NCBI GenBank assembly: GCA_030247575.1
Contig: JAOTRV010000008.1
Location: 1 to 64,000 of the forward strand
Length of the DNA stretch: 64,000 nucleotides
Direction of reading: 5' to 3'
Source of the DNA: Sulfuritalea sp.
GTDB taxonomy: Bacteria > Pseudomonadota > Gammaproteobacteria > Burkholderiales > Rhodocyclaceae
Positions 19,844-30,225 of this stretch are shown one piece after another. Each line of letters begins with the position of its first letter. Within the stretch, counting starts at the first letter, position 1. Under the pieces are notes generated by a model, which had not been told where the DNA came from, searched no databases, and worked only from the letters and a program-made list of their open reading frames with translations. A program made the position numbers and the translations under genes.

Positions 19844-20512
19844 CTATTCCTTCTGCTTGATGACGGTGCCCTGCACTCCGTTCTGGGAAAGCAGGTTGCG
19901 CGCGCGATTCATTTCGTCGGGGTCGCGGAAGGGCCCGACGCGGACGCGATGCATGGTGCCCTTCTCCGGGATGCTGACTTCCTGCACGCCGGCTTCGAGC
20001 CCGGTGAGGGCGAGCTTGGCCTTGAGGTTGTCGGCATCGGCGGCTTTGGCGAAGGCGCCTACCTGGAGGAAGAAGACTTCGCTCGGCGCCGGCTTGACCT
20101 CGACCGCAGGCGCCACGGCCACGCCGGGCGTCGTTGCTGCGCCAGGCGCCGCCGGCGCGGCCGGCGCGGGCGCGGCAGTACCGGGTGCGGCCGGCTGCTT
20201 GCCTTCGAGGATGTTGTAGAACTCGAAGCGCTGCCGCTCGGCCGGCTTGTCGCCGGGCTTGCCCGGCAGCGCCGCGGGCCCCTGACCACCTGCCGCGCCG
20301 GCCGCAGGCTTGTGACTCTCGGCCTTGGGTGCGCCTTCGTACTTGTTCTGGAAGGGCAGCGGCGACTTGTTGAGATACCAGACCACGCCGAAGGCGATCG
20401 AAATGCCGACGACGAGGCCGATGAAAATGCCGACCAGCGTGCCGCCGCCGCTCTTCTTTTGCGGCGCCCGGGGATTCGCCGCGGAGCGCGAGTTCTTGTC
20501 GAATTTGCTCAT
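19844..20512 (-). CDS. SPOR-domain membrane protein (FtsN-like)
   Basis: 222 residues. Short cytoplasmic N-terminus with positive charges, single TM helix (about 25-46), a proline/alanine-rich periplasmic linker (about 80-145), and a C-terminal SPOR domain (about 150-220, FFLQVGAFAKAADADNLKAKL ... RVRVGPF). SPOR domains bind denuded peptidoglycan at the septum. The layout matches FtsN or related division proteins. It follows argS by 2 bp, the common arrangement in betaproteobacteria. Confidence 0.88.
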   Translation of the reverse strand: MSKFDKNSRSAANPRAPQKKSGGGTLVGIFIGLVVGISIAFGVVWYLNKSPLPFQNKYEGAPKAESHKPAAGAAGGQGPAALPGKPGDKPAERQRFEFYNILEGKQPAAPGTAAPAPAAPAAPGAATTPGVAVAPAVEVKPAPSEVFFLQVGAFAKAADADNLKAKLALTGLEAGVQEVSIPEKGTMHRVRVGPFRDPDEMNRARNLLSQNGVQGTVIKQKE

Positions 20513-20514
20513 GT

Positions 20515-22266
20515 CTACATGCTCACCGGTTGCGAAACCCCCAGCAGGGAAAGCCCGTTTTGCAGCACCTGCCGCGTTGCCATGGCCAGCGCGAGGCGCG
20601 CCTCGCGGGTTGCCTTGTCGTCGACCAGCACCCGCTCGGCGTTGTACCAGCCGTGAAAGTCGCCGGCCAGGTCCTTGAGGTAGAAGGCCAGCGCATGCGG
20701 CGCATAGTCGCGCGCCGCCACCTGGATCAGCTCGGGGAACTCGGCCAGCCGCGCGCACAGCGCGAATTCGCGCTCGTGCTGCAACGGCGCCAGATCGACC
20801 GCGCCGAGCGCGGCCTGATCGCCTTCCCACTGCGCCAGCACCGAGCAGATGCGGGCATGGGCGTACTGAACGTAGTACACGGGATTTTCGTTGCTCTGCG
20901 ACTTCGCCAGGTCGAGATCGAAATCCAGCGCCTGGTCGCATTTGCGCAGCATGTAGAAGAAGCGGCAGGCGTCGTTGCCGACTTCCTCGCGCAACTGGCG
21001 CAGCGTCACGTACTCGCCGGAGCGGGTGGACATCGAGGCCTTCTGGCCTTCGCGGAACAGGCTGACGAACTGCACCAGCGTCACGTCGAGCCGGTCGGCA
21101 TCCGCCCCGGAAGCGGCCAGGGCCCCCTTCACGCGCGGGATGTAGCCGTGATGGTCGGCGCCCCAGACGTCGATCACCTTGTCGAAGCCGCGCTCGAACT
21201 TGTTCAGATGGTAGGCGATGTCCGAGGCGAAATAGGTGTAGATGCCGTTGTCGCGCTGGACCACGCGGTCCTTCTCGTCGCCGAAGGCCGTCGAGCTGAA
21301 CCACTTGGCGCCATCCTGCAGATAGATGTGGCCGGATTTTTCCAGCGTCGCCACGGCACGTTCCACCATGCCCGTCTCGTACAGGCTGCGCTCGGAGAAC
21401 CAGACGTCGAAATGCACGCCGAATTCTTCCAGGTCGGCGCGGCAATCGGTCAGTTGCTCGTTCAGCACGTGGCCGTGGATGTAGGCCCAGTCTTCGCCGA
21501 GCAGGTCCTTGCCGGCGAGGATCAGGCCGTCGAGTTTGGCCTCGATGTCTTCGGTCTCCGGCAGGCAGGCGAGCACGGCTTCGGCCGGATGCACATAGCG
21601 ATCGCCATGGGCCGTCTTGACCTGCTCCGCCATCTCGCGCACGTAGCCGCCCTGGTAACCGTTGGGCGGAAAGGGCACGGGTTCGTCGAACAGTTCCAGG
21701 TAGCGCAGCCAGGCGGACACCGCGAGGATGTCCATCTGCCGCCCGGCGTCATTGACGTAGTACTCGCGCGTCACGTCGTAACCGGCGAAGGCCAGCAGCG
21801 AGGCGAGGCTCGCGCCGTACGCCGCACCCCGCCCGTGGCCAACATGCAGCGGGCCGGTCGGATTGGCGGAAACGAACTCGACTTGCAGGCGCTGCGCCGC
21901 CTTGCCGGCCTTCGGCGCGCCGCGGCCGAAGCCATGCCCCGCCGCAAGCACGGCCGGCACCACGGCCGTCCTGGCCGCGGGTGTCAGGGTGAAATTGATG
22001 AAGCCGGCGCCGGCGATTTCCACTTTCGCCACCGCCGCTGACGGCGGCAGTTCGCGCACCAGACGCTCGGCGATCTGGCGCGGGTTGGTCTTCAGCTCGC
22101 GCGCCAGCTGCAGCGCAAGATTGCTGGCGAAATCGCCGTGGCTGGCCTGCTTGGGACGTTCGAGGAGGATTTCGACGAGGCCCCGCTCGGGAGCCACGCT
22201 GGCCAGCGCGGCGCGCAGCAGGCTGGCGAGATGCTGACGGGCGTCGAAGGGAATGGATGCAGCCAT
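20515..22266 (-). CDS. argS: Arginyl-tRNA synthetase
   Basis: 583 residues, the usual class I ArgRS size. The N-terminal Add-1 domain is followed by the HIGH-like signature in SANPTGPLHVGHGRGAAYG (about 131-149). The ArgRS-typical KMSKS-loop region is degenerate (GQKASMSTRSGEYVTL, about 376-391). The C-terminal anticodon-binding domain (about 460-583) has YAHARICSV. It ligates arginine to tRNA-Arg and needs the tRNA for activation. First gene of a minus-strand run of five genes. Confidence 0.96.
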   Translation of the reverse strand: MAASIPFDARQHLASLLRAALASVAPERGLVEILLERPKQASHGDFASNLALQLARELKTNPRQIAERLVRELPPSAAVAKVEIAGAGFINFTLTPAARTAVVPAVLAAGHGFGRGAPKAGKAAQRLQVEFVSANPTGPLHVGHGRGAAYGASLASLLAFAGYDVTREYYVNDAGRQMDILAVSAWLRYLELFDEPVPFPPNGYQGGYVREMAEQVKTAHGDRYVHPAEAVLACLPETEDIEAKLDGLILAGKDLLGEDWAYIHGHVLNEQLTDCRADLEEFGVHFDVWFSERSLYETGMVERAVATLEKSGHIYLQDGAKWFSSTAFGDEKDRVVQRDNGIYTYFASDIAYHLNKFERGFDKVIDVWGADHHGYIPRVKGALAASGADADRLDVTLVQFVSLFREGQKASMSTRSGEYVTLRQLREEVGNDACRFFYMLRKCDQALDFDLDLAKSQSNENPVYYVQYAHARICSVLAQWEGDQAALGAVDLAPLQHEREFALCARLAEFPELIQVAARDYAPHALAFYLKDLAGDFHGWYNAERVLVDDKATREARLALAMATRQVLQNGLSLLGVSQPVSM

Positions 22267-22301
22267 ATCGGGAGTATGCGGGGTGTTTCCGTAGGCCGTG
22301 A

Positions 22302-22307
22302 ATTATA
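22302..22307 (-). promoter_or_regulatory. Candidate -10 element for argS
   Basis: TATAAT on the minus strand, 36-41 bp upstream of the argS ATG in an otherwise GC-rich spacer. No good -35 hexamer is visible. Alternatively TATACT (22304-22309) on the plus strand could serve ubiB. Confidence 0.4.
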
Positions 22308-22400
22308 CTTCCCGTTTTAGCTACGGCCGCTGCGCTTAACGTCGATAATGCCGGCGTTAGCCTCAACCAAAACTGCGTTTTTCGTCGGTTCCATCTTCCC

Positions 22401-23951
22401 GTGCGCATCTTCCGCCTCGTCCGAATCGCCCGTGTTGCCTATCTCTACGGGCTCGACAACCTGATCCTCGACCACGAGCTCGAGCCCGGCTTCTGGGCGC
22501 GCATGCTGCTGGCGGTGCAGCGGCTGATGTTCTGGCGCGCCCGGTCGGAACGGATGCGGGCGCCGCGGGCCGTGCGCCTGCGCCAGGCGCTGGAAGCGCT
22601 GGGGCCGATTTTCGTCAAGTTCGGCCAGCTGCTCTCGACGCGACGCGACCTGTTGCCGCTGGACATCGCCGACGAACTGGCGAAGCTGCAGGACCGGGTG
22701 CCGCCCTTCCCGTCGGAGCTGGCGATCGCCGAGCTGGAAAAGGCCTACGGCAAGCCGGTGGATCAGGTATTCAAGGAGTTCGACCGCGAGCCCGTCGCCT
22801 CGGCGTCCGTGGCGCAGGTGCATTTTGCCGTGCTGCCGGACGGCCGCGAAGTCGCGGTAAAAATCCTGCGCCCCGGCATCCAGCCGGTGATCGAACATGA
22901 CATCGCCCTGCTGCAGGTCGCCGCCAGCCTGCTGGAGACCCTCTGGGCCGACGGCCGGCGCCTGAAGCCGCGGGAGGTGGTGGGCGAGTTCGACAAGTAC
23001 CTGCACTACGAACTCGACCTGATGCGCGAGGCGGCCAACTGCTCGCAACTGCGGCGCAACTTCGAGGGTTCCGACCTGCTGATCCTGCCCGAGGTGCATT
23101 GGGACTGGTGCACACAGAGCGTGATGGTCATGGAGCGCATGCACGGCACGACGATTTCGCAGATCGACGCGCTGCGCGAGAAGGGCGTCGATATTCCGCG
23201 CCTGGCCCGCGCCGGCGTCGAAATCTTCTTCACCCAGGTCTTCCGCGACGGCTTCTTCCACGCCGACATGCATCCCGGCAACATCTTCGTCGCCACCGAG
23301 GGGCCGCGCAAGGGCAGCTACATCGCGCTCGACTTCGGCATCGTCGGCACCCTGTCGGACGAGGACAAGAACTACCTGGCGCGCAATTTTCTCGCCTTCT
23401 TCCAGCGCGACTACAAGCGCGTGGCCGAGGTGCATATCGAATCCGGCTGGGCGCCCAAGGGCACCCGGGTCGACGAGTTCGAGGCGGCGATCCGTTCCGT
23501 CTGCGAACCCTTCTTCGACCGGCCGCTGAAGGACATCTCGCTGGGCCGCGTGCTGCTGCGCCTGTTCCAGACCTCGCGCCAGTTCAACGTGGAAATCCAG
23601 CCGCAACTGGTGCTGCTGCAGAAGACCCTGCTCAACGTCGAGGGCCTCGGCCGCGAACTCGATCCGGAACTCGACCTGTGGCAGACGGCGCTGCCCTACC
23701 TGGAACGCTGGATGGGCGAGCAGCTGGGCTGGGCGGCGCTGGAGAACAACCTCAAACGCGAAGCCTCGACCTGGGCCAAGCTGCTGCCCACCCTGCCGCG
23801 CCTGGTGCACCAGGCGCTGAGCGCCACCGCGACGCCGGCGCCCAACGTCGAACTGGAGAACCTGGCGGCCGAAGTGCGCGCCCTGCGGCATCTGCTCTGG
23901 CTGGCGTTCGCCGTCGCCGCCGCGGCGCTCAGCTTCGCCGTCCTGCAATAG
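22401..23951 (+). CDS. ubiB: UbiB, ubiquinone-biosynthesis protein kinase-like ATPase
   Basis: 516 residues from a GTG. ABC1/ADCK/UbiB family: the family-specific KxGQ motif is seen in [16 protein letters not shown], and the alanine-rich loop replacing the kinase glycine loop is [13 protein letters not shown] with AVKILRPG. Catalytic-loop [12 protein letters not shown] and DFG (LDFGIVGTL) follow. The C-terminus has one or two hydrophobic helices (about 485-512), the membrane anchor of UbiB. It supports aerobic ubiquinone synthesis at the inner membrane. Divergent from argS. Confidence 0.94.
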   Translation: MRIFRLVRIARVAYLYGLDNLILDHELEPGFWARMLLAVQRLMFWRARSERMRAPRAVRLRQALEALGPIFVKFGQLLSTRRDLLPLDIADELAKLQDRVPPFPSELAIAELEKAYGKPVDQVFKEFDREPVASASVAQVHFAVLPDGREVAVKILRPGIQPVIEHDIALLQVAASLLETLWADGRRLKPREVVGEFDKYLHYELDLMREAANCSQLRRNFEGSDLLILPEVHWDWCTQSVMVMERMHGTTISQIDALREKGVDIPRLARAGVEIFFTQVFRDGFFHADMHPGNIFVATEGPRKGSYIALDFGIVGTLSDEDKNYLARNFLAFFQRDYKRVAEVHIESGWAPKGTRVDEFEAAIRSVCEPFFDRPLKDISLGRVLLRLFQTSRQFNVEIQPQLVLLQKTLLNVEGLGRELDPELDLWQTALPYLERWMGEQLGWAALENNLKREASTWAKLLPTLPRLVHQALSATATPAPNVELENLAAEVRALRHLLWLAFAVAAAALSFAVLQ

Positions 23952-23975
23952 CGCCGGCCCGCCGGCGCGGCCCGC

Positions 23976-23981
23976 TATAAT
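23976..23981 (+). promoter_or_regulatory. Candidate -10 element upstream of the symporter gene
   Basis: TATAAT inside the GC-rich gap after ubiB, 75 bp before the symporter start. The -35 region is not recognisable. Confidence 0.4.
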
Positions 23982-24055
23982 GCGCCGGTCCGTTCCGGCG
24001 CACCGCAATTCGCCCGGCATGGACCATGCGCGTTCGCGGCTGACAAGGATTTCAG

Positions 24056-25552
24056 ATGCTGCTCTGGTTTGTCGTTCTCTACCTCATGATGTCGGTCGGC
24101 ATCGGCCTGTTCGCCGCCACCCGCGTCCATAACGCCAGGGATTTCGCCGTTGCCGGCCGCAGCCTGCCGCTGCCGGTCGTCACCGCCACGGTGTTCGCCA
24201 CCTGGTTCGGCGCCGAAGCGGTGTTCGGCGTCTCAGCCACCTTCGTCAAGGACGGCCTCACCGGCGTGGTCGCCGATCCCTTCGGTTCATCGATGTGCCT
24301 GATCATCGCCGGCATCATCTTCTCGCGCTATCTCTACAAGCTCAACATCATCACCCTCGGCGACTTCTATCGCATGCGCTACAACCGCACCGTGGAAGTC
24401 GTCACCACGGTCTGCATCGTGCTTTCCTACCTCGGCTGGGTGGCGGCGCAGATCAAGGCGCTGGGCCTGATCTTCTTCGTCGTCACCGACGGCGCCGTCT
24501 CGCAGAACGCCGGCATGATCCTCGGCGCGGCGATCGTGCTGACCTACACCGTATTCGGCGGCATGTTCTCGGTGGCGATCCTCGATTTCGTGCAGATGGC
24601 GGTGTCGATGGGCGGCCTCTTGTTCATCGCCTGGACCGTCAGCGGCAAAGTCGGCGGTGGCGCCACGGCGGTGATCGACCACGCGCGTGCCGCCGGCAAG
24701 CTGGATTTCTTTCCGGCGCCCGACCCGTGGCTGTGGCTCACCTTCCTCGGCACCTGGATGACCATGATGCTCGGCTCGATCCCGCAGCAGGACGTGTTCC
24801 AGCGCATTACCTCGGCCAGGACCGCGAACATCGCGCTGTGGGGTTCGATCCTCGGCGCCTCGATCTACTTCTGCTTCACCTTCGTGCCGATGTTCATCGC
24901 CTACTCGGCGACCCTGATCGACCCGGCACTGTTCAACGAGCTGCTGGCGAAGGACACGCAACTGGTGCTGCCGACGCTGGTGCTGCAGCACACGCCGCTG
25001 TTCGCCCAGGTGCTGTTCTTCGGCGCCGTGCTGTCGGCCATCATGAGCTGCTCCTCGGCGACGCTGCTGGCCCCTTCGGTCACCTTTGCCGAAAACGTGA
25101 TCCGCGGCTTTTACCCCGGCATGGGCGACCACCAGTTCCTGCGCGTGATGCGCGGCTGCCTCGTGGTGTTCACCTGCATCGTGCTGGGCTTCGCGCTGAA
25201 ATCCGAGGCCTCGATTTTCAAGATGGTCGAGAACGCCTACAAGGTGACGCTGGCCGGCGCCTTCGTGCCGCTGGCCGCCGGCATCTTCTGGCGCCGCGCG
25301 ACGACGCAGGGCGCGCTGGCGGCGACCTTCGGCGGCCTCGTCTCCTGGGTGCTGATCGAAGTGATGATCGGCGAGGCCAGCCCGGTGCCGCCGCAGCTGA
25401 TCGGACTCGGCATCTCGATCGTCGGCATGGTCGCCGGCTCGCTGCTGCCGCAATGGGTCGGCCACCACGTGCCCGGCCACGACCCGCATGCCCTGCTGCA
25501 CCATCATGCCGCCGCGCAGACCCACCATGCCGAGCCGGAGCACAGGCATTGA
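24056..25552 (+). CDS. Sodium:solute symporter (SSS family)
   Basis: 498 residues with about 13 hydrophobic helices. N-terminal RDFAVAGRSLPL and FATWFGAEAVFGVSATFVKDGL are typical of SSS transporters (PutP/PanF superfamily). Repeated aromatic and Gly-rich helices continue to about 470. The tail after 470 is rich in histidine (HHVPGHDPHALLHHHAAAQ...), which may bind metal or be a cytoplasmic appendage. The substrate cannot be told from sequence. It is followed 24 bp later by a protease gene, so the two may be co-transcribed. Confidence 0.85.
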   Translation: MLLWFVVLYLMMSVGIGLFAATRVHNARDFAVAGRSLPLPVVTATVFATWFGAEAVFGVSATFVKDGLTGVVADPFGSSMCLIIAGIIFSRYLYKLNIITLGDFYRMRYNRTVEVVTTVCIVLSYLGWVAAQIKALGLIFFVVTDGAVSQNAGMILGAAIVLTYTVFGGMFSVAILDFVQMAVSMGGLLFIAWTVSGKVGGGATAVIDHARAAGKLDFFPAPDPWLWLTFLGTWMTMMLGSIPQQDVFQRITSARTANIALWGSILGASIYFCFTFVPMFIAYSATLIDPALFNELLAKDTQLVLPTLVLQHTPLFAQVLFFGAVLSAIMSCSSATLLAPSVTFAENVIRGFYPGMGDHQFLRVMRGCLVVFTCIVLGFALKSEASIFKMVENAYKVTLAGAFVPLAAGIFWRRATTQGALAATFGGLVSWVLIEVMIGEASPVPPQLIGLGISIVGMVAGSLLPQWVGHHVPGHDPHALLHHHAAAQTHHAEPEHRH

Positions 25553-25576
25553 CGGCCTGCCTGCGCTAGGTCCGCA

Positions 25577-26689
25577 ATGGCGGAAAAGCAGTCTCTCTAC
25601 GAACTCCTCGGGCTGGGCGACAAGGCATCGCCCGCGGACATTCAGCAGGCATTCGAAACACGGCGGCAAGCGCTGGAGTTAGCGCCCGAGGGCGAGGACC
25701 GGCGCAACCGCCTGACCTTCCTGCAGCATGCGCGCGACGTGCTGAGCGACCCGCGCCAGCGCGCGCTGTATGACCGGCGCAATCGCGAGCAGCAGGCGGC
25801 CGCGGGGCAGGCAGCCAAACCCACCGGCTCGCTGCGACCGGTGCTCGCCATGCTGCTGATCGCCGCCGCGGCGTATCCGGCCTGGCGCTATTTCGCGACG
25901 GAGAAACCCGTGCCGCAGATGCGGGCGCCGTCTGCCGGCGCACCGCCGGCAGCAGCGAAAGTCGAGCCGCCCGTCGATGAGGAGATCGCCGCCCTGCTGC
26001 CTGCGGCGCCAGCCGATGCCGCGCCGGCGGGAACCGGGCCAAAGCCGGCCGCCGCTCCCAAGCCGGCGCAGAAGCTGGTCTTCGCCGGGCCCGATGCTTC
26101 CATCCTGGCGAAGTTCTCGGATTCGACCTATCTGATCATCGGCGCCGTGGGTCTCGGCACCGGCGTGGTGATCGAGCCCGACAAGCTGCTGACCAACTGC
26201 CACGTGATCGCGCCCAATGTGCTCAAGGGCCCGATTCTGGCCATCAATCCCGCGACGCAGGAACGGACCCGGATCACCGCGGCTGCCTTCCTGATCCGGG
26301 AGGATGCCTGCGTCGTGCATGCGCCCGGCCTCAACGGCAAGCCGATTGCATTCGGCGATGCGGCGCAGATGGCGCGGGGCACGCGCATTTTCAACATCGG
26401 CTTCGCCAACGGACGGCTGATGGCCTCGACCGGTGCGCTGCTGGGTGTCATCAATCGCGGCGGGCAGAACTATCTGGTCTCCTCGAACTATTGCGATCAC
26501 GGCGTGTCGGGCGGACCGCTGGTCGATGAAGAAGGGCGCCTGGTGGGCCTGACCTCCGGCGGGCCGGCGGATCGCAGCTTCTGCCTTTCCCTGACGGCCG
26601 AGACGGCGCGTACGGTGCTGGCGCAGACCCTGATCGCGATCGACGCCTTTCCGCCCAACTATCTGAGCAACTTGACGCGGCGCTGGTAG
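25577..26689 (+). CDS. J-like domain fused to a membrane-anchored trypsin-like serine protease
   Basis: 370 residues. Residues 6-68 resemble a DnaJ domain (SLYELLGLGDKASPADIQQAFE ... ARDVLSDPRQRALYDRR), but the HPD tripeptide needed to stimulate DnaK is absent (LAPEGED in its place). One TM helix (about 86-104) is followed by an Ala/Pro-rich linker (110-165) and a trypsin-like domain with H209 (TNCHVI), D243 (REDACVV) and S311 (GVSGGPLVD). Order and spacing fit an active serine protease in the periplasm, with the J-like part in the cytoplasm. The substrate is unknown. I know of no standard name for this architecture. Confidence 0.78.
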   Translation: MAEKQSLYELLGLGDKASPADIQQAFETRRQALELAPEGEDRRNRLTFLQHARDVLSDPRQRALYDRRNREQQAAAGQAAKPTGSLRPVLAMLLIAAAAYPAWRYFATEKPVPQMRAPSAGAPPAAAKVEPPVDEEIAALLPAAPADAAPAGTGPKPAAAPKPAQKLVFAGPDASILAKFSDSTYLIIGAVGLGTGVVIEPDKLLTNCHVIAPNVLKGPILAINPATQERTRITAAAFLIREDACVVHAPGLNGKPIAFGDAAQMARGTRIFNIGFANGRLMASTGALLGVINRGGQNYLVSSNYCDHGVSGGPLVDEEGRLVGLTSGGPADRSFCLSLTAETARTVLAQTLIAIDAFPPNYLSNLTRRW

Positions 26690-26756
26690 CGCCGGCGGCG
26701 CAGCCGGCCGGCGCGGCCCTTGTTCCGCCGCGGCGAAGGCGGCAGAATCGCAGGCT

Positions 26757-27827
26757 GTGACAAACCGCGCACGCACCCATCTGACCCTTTACCTGAGCGG
26801 CGGCTATGTGCTGCTGATCGTCTATGCCAGCTTGTATCCCATGGCAGGATGGCACGACAGCGGCATCGACCCGCTGGCCTTTGTCGGCGGCGCCTGGCCG
26901 CGCTACTACACCGGCTTCGATCTGGCGGCCAATGTCATCGCCTATCTGCCGTTCGGCTTCTTCTGCACGGCCGCGTTGCGCCACCGCCTGAGGCCGCTCC
27001 CGGCATGGCTGCTGGCCACCTTGCTCGGCGGCGGCCTGAGCTTTTCGGTGGAACTGCTGCAGAACTATCTGCCCAGCCGCGTGCCATCCAACCTGGATCT
27101 GGCCTGCAATGCCGCCGGCACCCTGATCGGCGGCCTGATCGGCATCCGCTGGGGTTCCGTAGCGCTGGACGACGGACATCTCGCGCGCTGGCGCCGGAGC
27201 ACCATGATGCGCGCGCACGGCGCGGATTTCGGCCTGCTGCTGATCGTCGCCTGGCTGATCACCCAGTTGTCGCCCGAAACGCTGCTCTTCGGCAGCGGCA
27301 ACCTGCGCCAGATGCTCGACCTGCCGCCGGTGCAGCCCTTCCTTGCCGAACGCTTCGTCAACCTGGAAACAGCCATCGCCGCTTCGGGCCTGCTGGCGGC
27401 GGGATTGATCGCCACGCTGCTGCTGCGCCGCCAGACACGCCTGCTCACCGTCGCCCTGTTGCTGGGCGCCATGCTGATCAAGACGCTCGCGCATGCCCTG
27501 TTGCTGGGACCGGCAGCCGCCGTGGCGTGGGTCACGCCGGGCAACAGCGCCGGCATGGCCATCGGCCTGGCCCTGTGGTGGGCGGCTTCCTGGCTGGTCT
27601 TTCCGCTGCAACGCGCCGTGGCGGCGCTCGCGCTGCTGTTCGCCACCGTCATGGTGAATGTCGCCCCGGAAAATCCCTACCTGCTCAACATGCAGCACAT
27701 CTGGAATCCGGGCCAGTTCCTGAATTTCAACGGCCTGACGCGGCTGATCTGCTCGCTGTGGCCCTTCCTCGCCCTGCCCTGGCTGATGATCTATCGACCG
27801 GAAAGACACGATGCACTCCATTACTGA
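26757..27827 (+). CDS. VanZ-like integral membrane protein
   Basis: 356 residues from a GTG. About nine hydrophobic helices. The VanZ-like part is near the N-terminus (ANVIAYLPFGFF ... FSVELLQNYLPSRVPSNLDLACNAAGTLIGGLIG), with the conserved E of the VELLQ segment. VanZ contributes to low-level teicoplanin resistance in enterococci; in proteobacteria the role is unknown. It overlaps the following MazG-like gene by 17 bp in another frame, suggesting coupled translation. Confidence 0.82.
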   Translation: MTNRARTHLTLYLSGGYVLLIVYASLYPMAGWHDSGIDPLAFVGGAWPRYYTGFDLAANVIAYLPFGFFCTAALRHRLRPLPAWLLATLLGGGLSFSVELLQNYLPSRVPSNLDLACNAAGTLIGGLIGIRWGSVALDDGHLARWRRSTMMRAHGADFGLLLIVAWLITQLSPETLLFGSGNLRQMLDLPPVQPFLAERFVNLETAIAASGLLAAGLIATLLLRRQTRLLTVALLLGAMLIKTLAHALLLGPAAAVAWVTPGNSAGMAIGLALWWAASWLVFPLQRAVAALALLFATVMVNVAPENPYLLNMQHIWNPGQFLNFNGLTRLICSLWPFLALPWLMIYRPERHDALHY

Positions 27828-28137
27828 CCTCACCACCCTGCGCGATGCGCTGCGGGCCTTCTGCGCCGCACGCGACTGGCATCGCTATCACACGCCGAAG
27901 AATCTGGTCATGGCGCTCAGCGTCGAAGCGGCCGAACTGGTCGAGCATTTCCAGTGGGCGACGCCCGAGGAAAGCCTCGCCCTGGCACCGGAGAAGCGCG
28001 CCGAGGTCGCCGACGAAATCGCCGATGTGCTGATCTACCTGACCGAGCTGGCCGACGTGCTGGGTATCGACCCGATTGCCGCGGCCCGCGACAAGATCGT
28101 CAAGAACGCGGTCAAGTATCCTGCGCCGGAAAGATAG
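27811..28137 (+). CDS. MazG-like nucleotide pyrophosphohydrolase
   Basis: 108 residues. All-alpha NTP pyrophosphohydrolase of the RS21-C6/dCTPase type: conserved acidic pairs in LSVEAAELVEHFQW (E-x-x-E) and VADEIADVLIYL (E-x-x-D), which bind magnesium. It likely hydrolyses non-canonical or excess dNTPs such as dCTP derivatives, cleansing the pool in the cytoplasm. The start lies inside the end of the VanZ gene. Confidence 0.88.
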   Translation: MHSITDLTTLRDALRAFCAARDWHRYHTPKNLVMALSVEAAELVEHFQWATPEESLALAPEKRAEVADEIADVLIYLTELADVLGIDPIAAARDKIVKNAVKYPAPER

Positions 28138-28140
28138 AAT

Positions 28141-28168
28141 TCCTGATTCCTGATCCCTGATCCCTGAA
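28141..28168 (+). repeat. Four 7-bp tandem units before a start codon
   Basis: TCCTGAT, TCCTGAT, CCCTGAT, CCCTGAA in a row between the MazG-like stop and the ferredoxin start at 28170. It fills the ribosome-binding region, and no clean Shine-Dalgarno is left. Confidence 0.75.
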
Positions 28169-28169
28169 A

Positions 28170-28481
28170 ATGAGCCATTTCACGCACCATGTGTTCTTCT
28201 GCACCAACCAGCGCGCCGCGGGCGAAGCCTGCTGCAACAATCACGGCGCCAGCGACATGCGCGCCTACGCCAAGGACAAGGTCAAGGCGCTCGGCAAGGC
28301 CGTACCGGGCAAGGTGCGCATCAACGCCGCCGGCTGCCTCGATCGCTGCGAGCAAGGCCCGATCATCGTGATCTACCCCGAGGCGGTCTGGTACACCTAT
28401 GTGGACCATCACGACATCGACGAGATCATCGAAGAACATCTGGTTCATGGCCGGGTCGTCGAGCGCCTGAAGGTGGACTGA
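28170..28481 (+). CDS. Thioredoxin-like [2Fe-2S] ferredoxin
   Basis: 103 residues of the thioredoxin-like ferredoxin fold (NuoE-like/shethna type). Cluster cysteines: C11 (FFCTNQ) and the CC at 22-23 (GEACCNNHG), then the [11 protein letters not shown] motif near 50-60. Such small proteins carry one 2Fe-2S cluster and transfer electrons in the cytoplasm; the partner is unknown. It is followed by a hydrolase gene 3 bp later. Confidence 0.85.
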   Translation: MSHFTHHVFFCTNQRAAGEACCNNHGASDMRAYAKDKVKALGKAVPGKVRINAAGCLDRCEQGPIIVIYPEAVWYTYVDHHDIDEIIEEHLVHGRVVERLKVD

Positions 28482-28484
28482 GCC

Positions 28485-29140
28485 GTGTCGCGTCACGAGC
28501 GACTGCTGGTCGATGGGCCGGACGGCAAGATCGAGGTCTTCGTCGAGGGCCACGAGAACCCGCAGGGCATCGCCCTGATCGCCCATCCGCATCCGCTGTT
28601 CGGCGGCACCGCCGACAACAAGGTGGTGACCACGCTGGCGCGCGCCTTCCGCGAGCGCAGCTGCATCACGCTGCGGCCGAGCTTTCGCGGCGTCGGCGGC
28701 AGCGAGGGCGAACACGACCACGGCGATGCCGAGACCGAGGACCTGCTGGCGCTGCATGCCTGGGCGCGGACGCGCTACGCAAGCCTGGCGACCGATGCCG
28801 GCGCGCCGCTGCCGGTCTATCTGGCCGGCTTTTCCTTCGGCGCCTACGTCACGACGCGCCTCGCCAGGCGGCTCGCCGCGGCCGGCGACCCGGCGCGCTG
28901 GCTGGTTCTGGTCGGCACTGCCGCCGGCTTTGTGGAAGGCGCGCGCAGCTACGAGACCGAGGCCGTGACGGCCGACACGCTGGTGATTCACGGTTCCGAA
29001 GACGCCACCGTGCGCCTCGACAACGTGCTGGCCTGGGCCCGGCCGCTGGATATTCCGGTCGTGGTGATTCCCGGCGCCGACCACTTCTTCCACCGCCGCC
29101 TGCACCTGATCCGCGACATCATCCATCGCGCCTGGCATTG

Positions 29141-29141
<1 letters not shown>
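28485..29141 (+). CDS. Alpha/beta hydrolase
   Basis: 218 residues from a GTG. Typical small bacterial hydrolase: [17 protein letters not shown] (HPHP oxyanion region), nucleophile elbow GFSFGAYV (Ser), and the C-terminal GADHFFHRR giving the catalytic His. Likely a cytoplasmic esterase or thioesterase of unknown substrate. The stop overlaps the ATG of the NodI-type gene (TGATG). Confidence 0.85.
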
Positions 29142-30052
<911 letters not shown>

Positions 30053-30075
30053 ATATGTCGGCGCTGGCGACACGG
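30053..30075 (+). repeat. Dispersed 23-bp element, copy 5
   Basis: Starts at the base after the TAA stop of the NodI-type gene. Together with copy 6 in opposite orientation it brackets the two-gene insertion. Confidence 0.7.
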
Positions 30076-30225
30076 CCATCGCCAAGTCAAAATCGCCCCC
30101 TGATATGGCGCTCAAGCTCGTTCCCTTCGGTCGCTGGATGCTGCGCGATGAACCCGCACAACGCCCCCGGGCTTTGACGCGGGGCAGCGACCGAATCCAT
30201 TCACCCCCGCAAGGAAGCTTTCCCA

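Noticed and set aside
22339-22362. Fifteenth copy of the 23-bp element
   Set aside because: Shares GTCGA and GCCGGCG but needs a 4-bp insertion to align; too weak.
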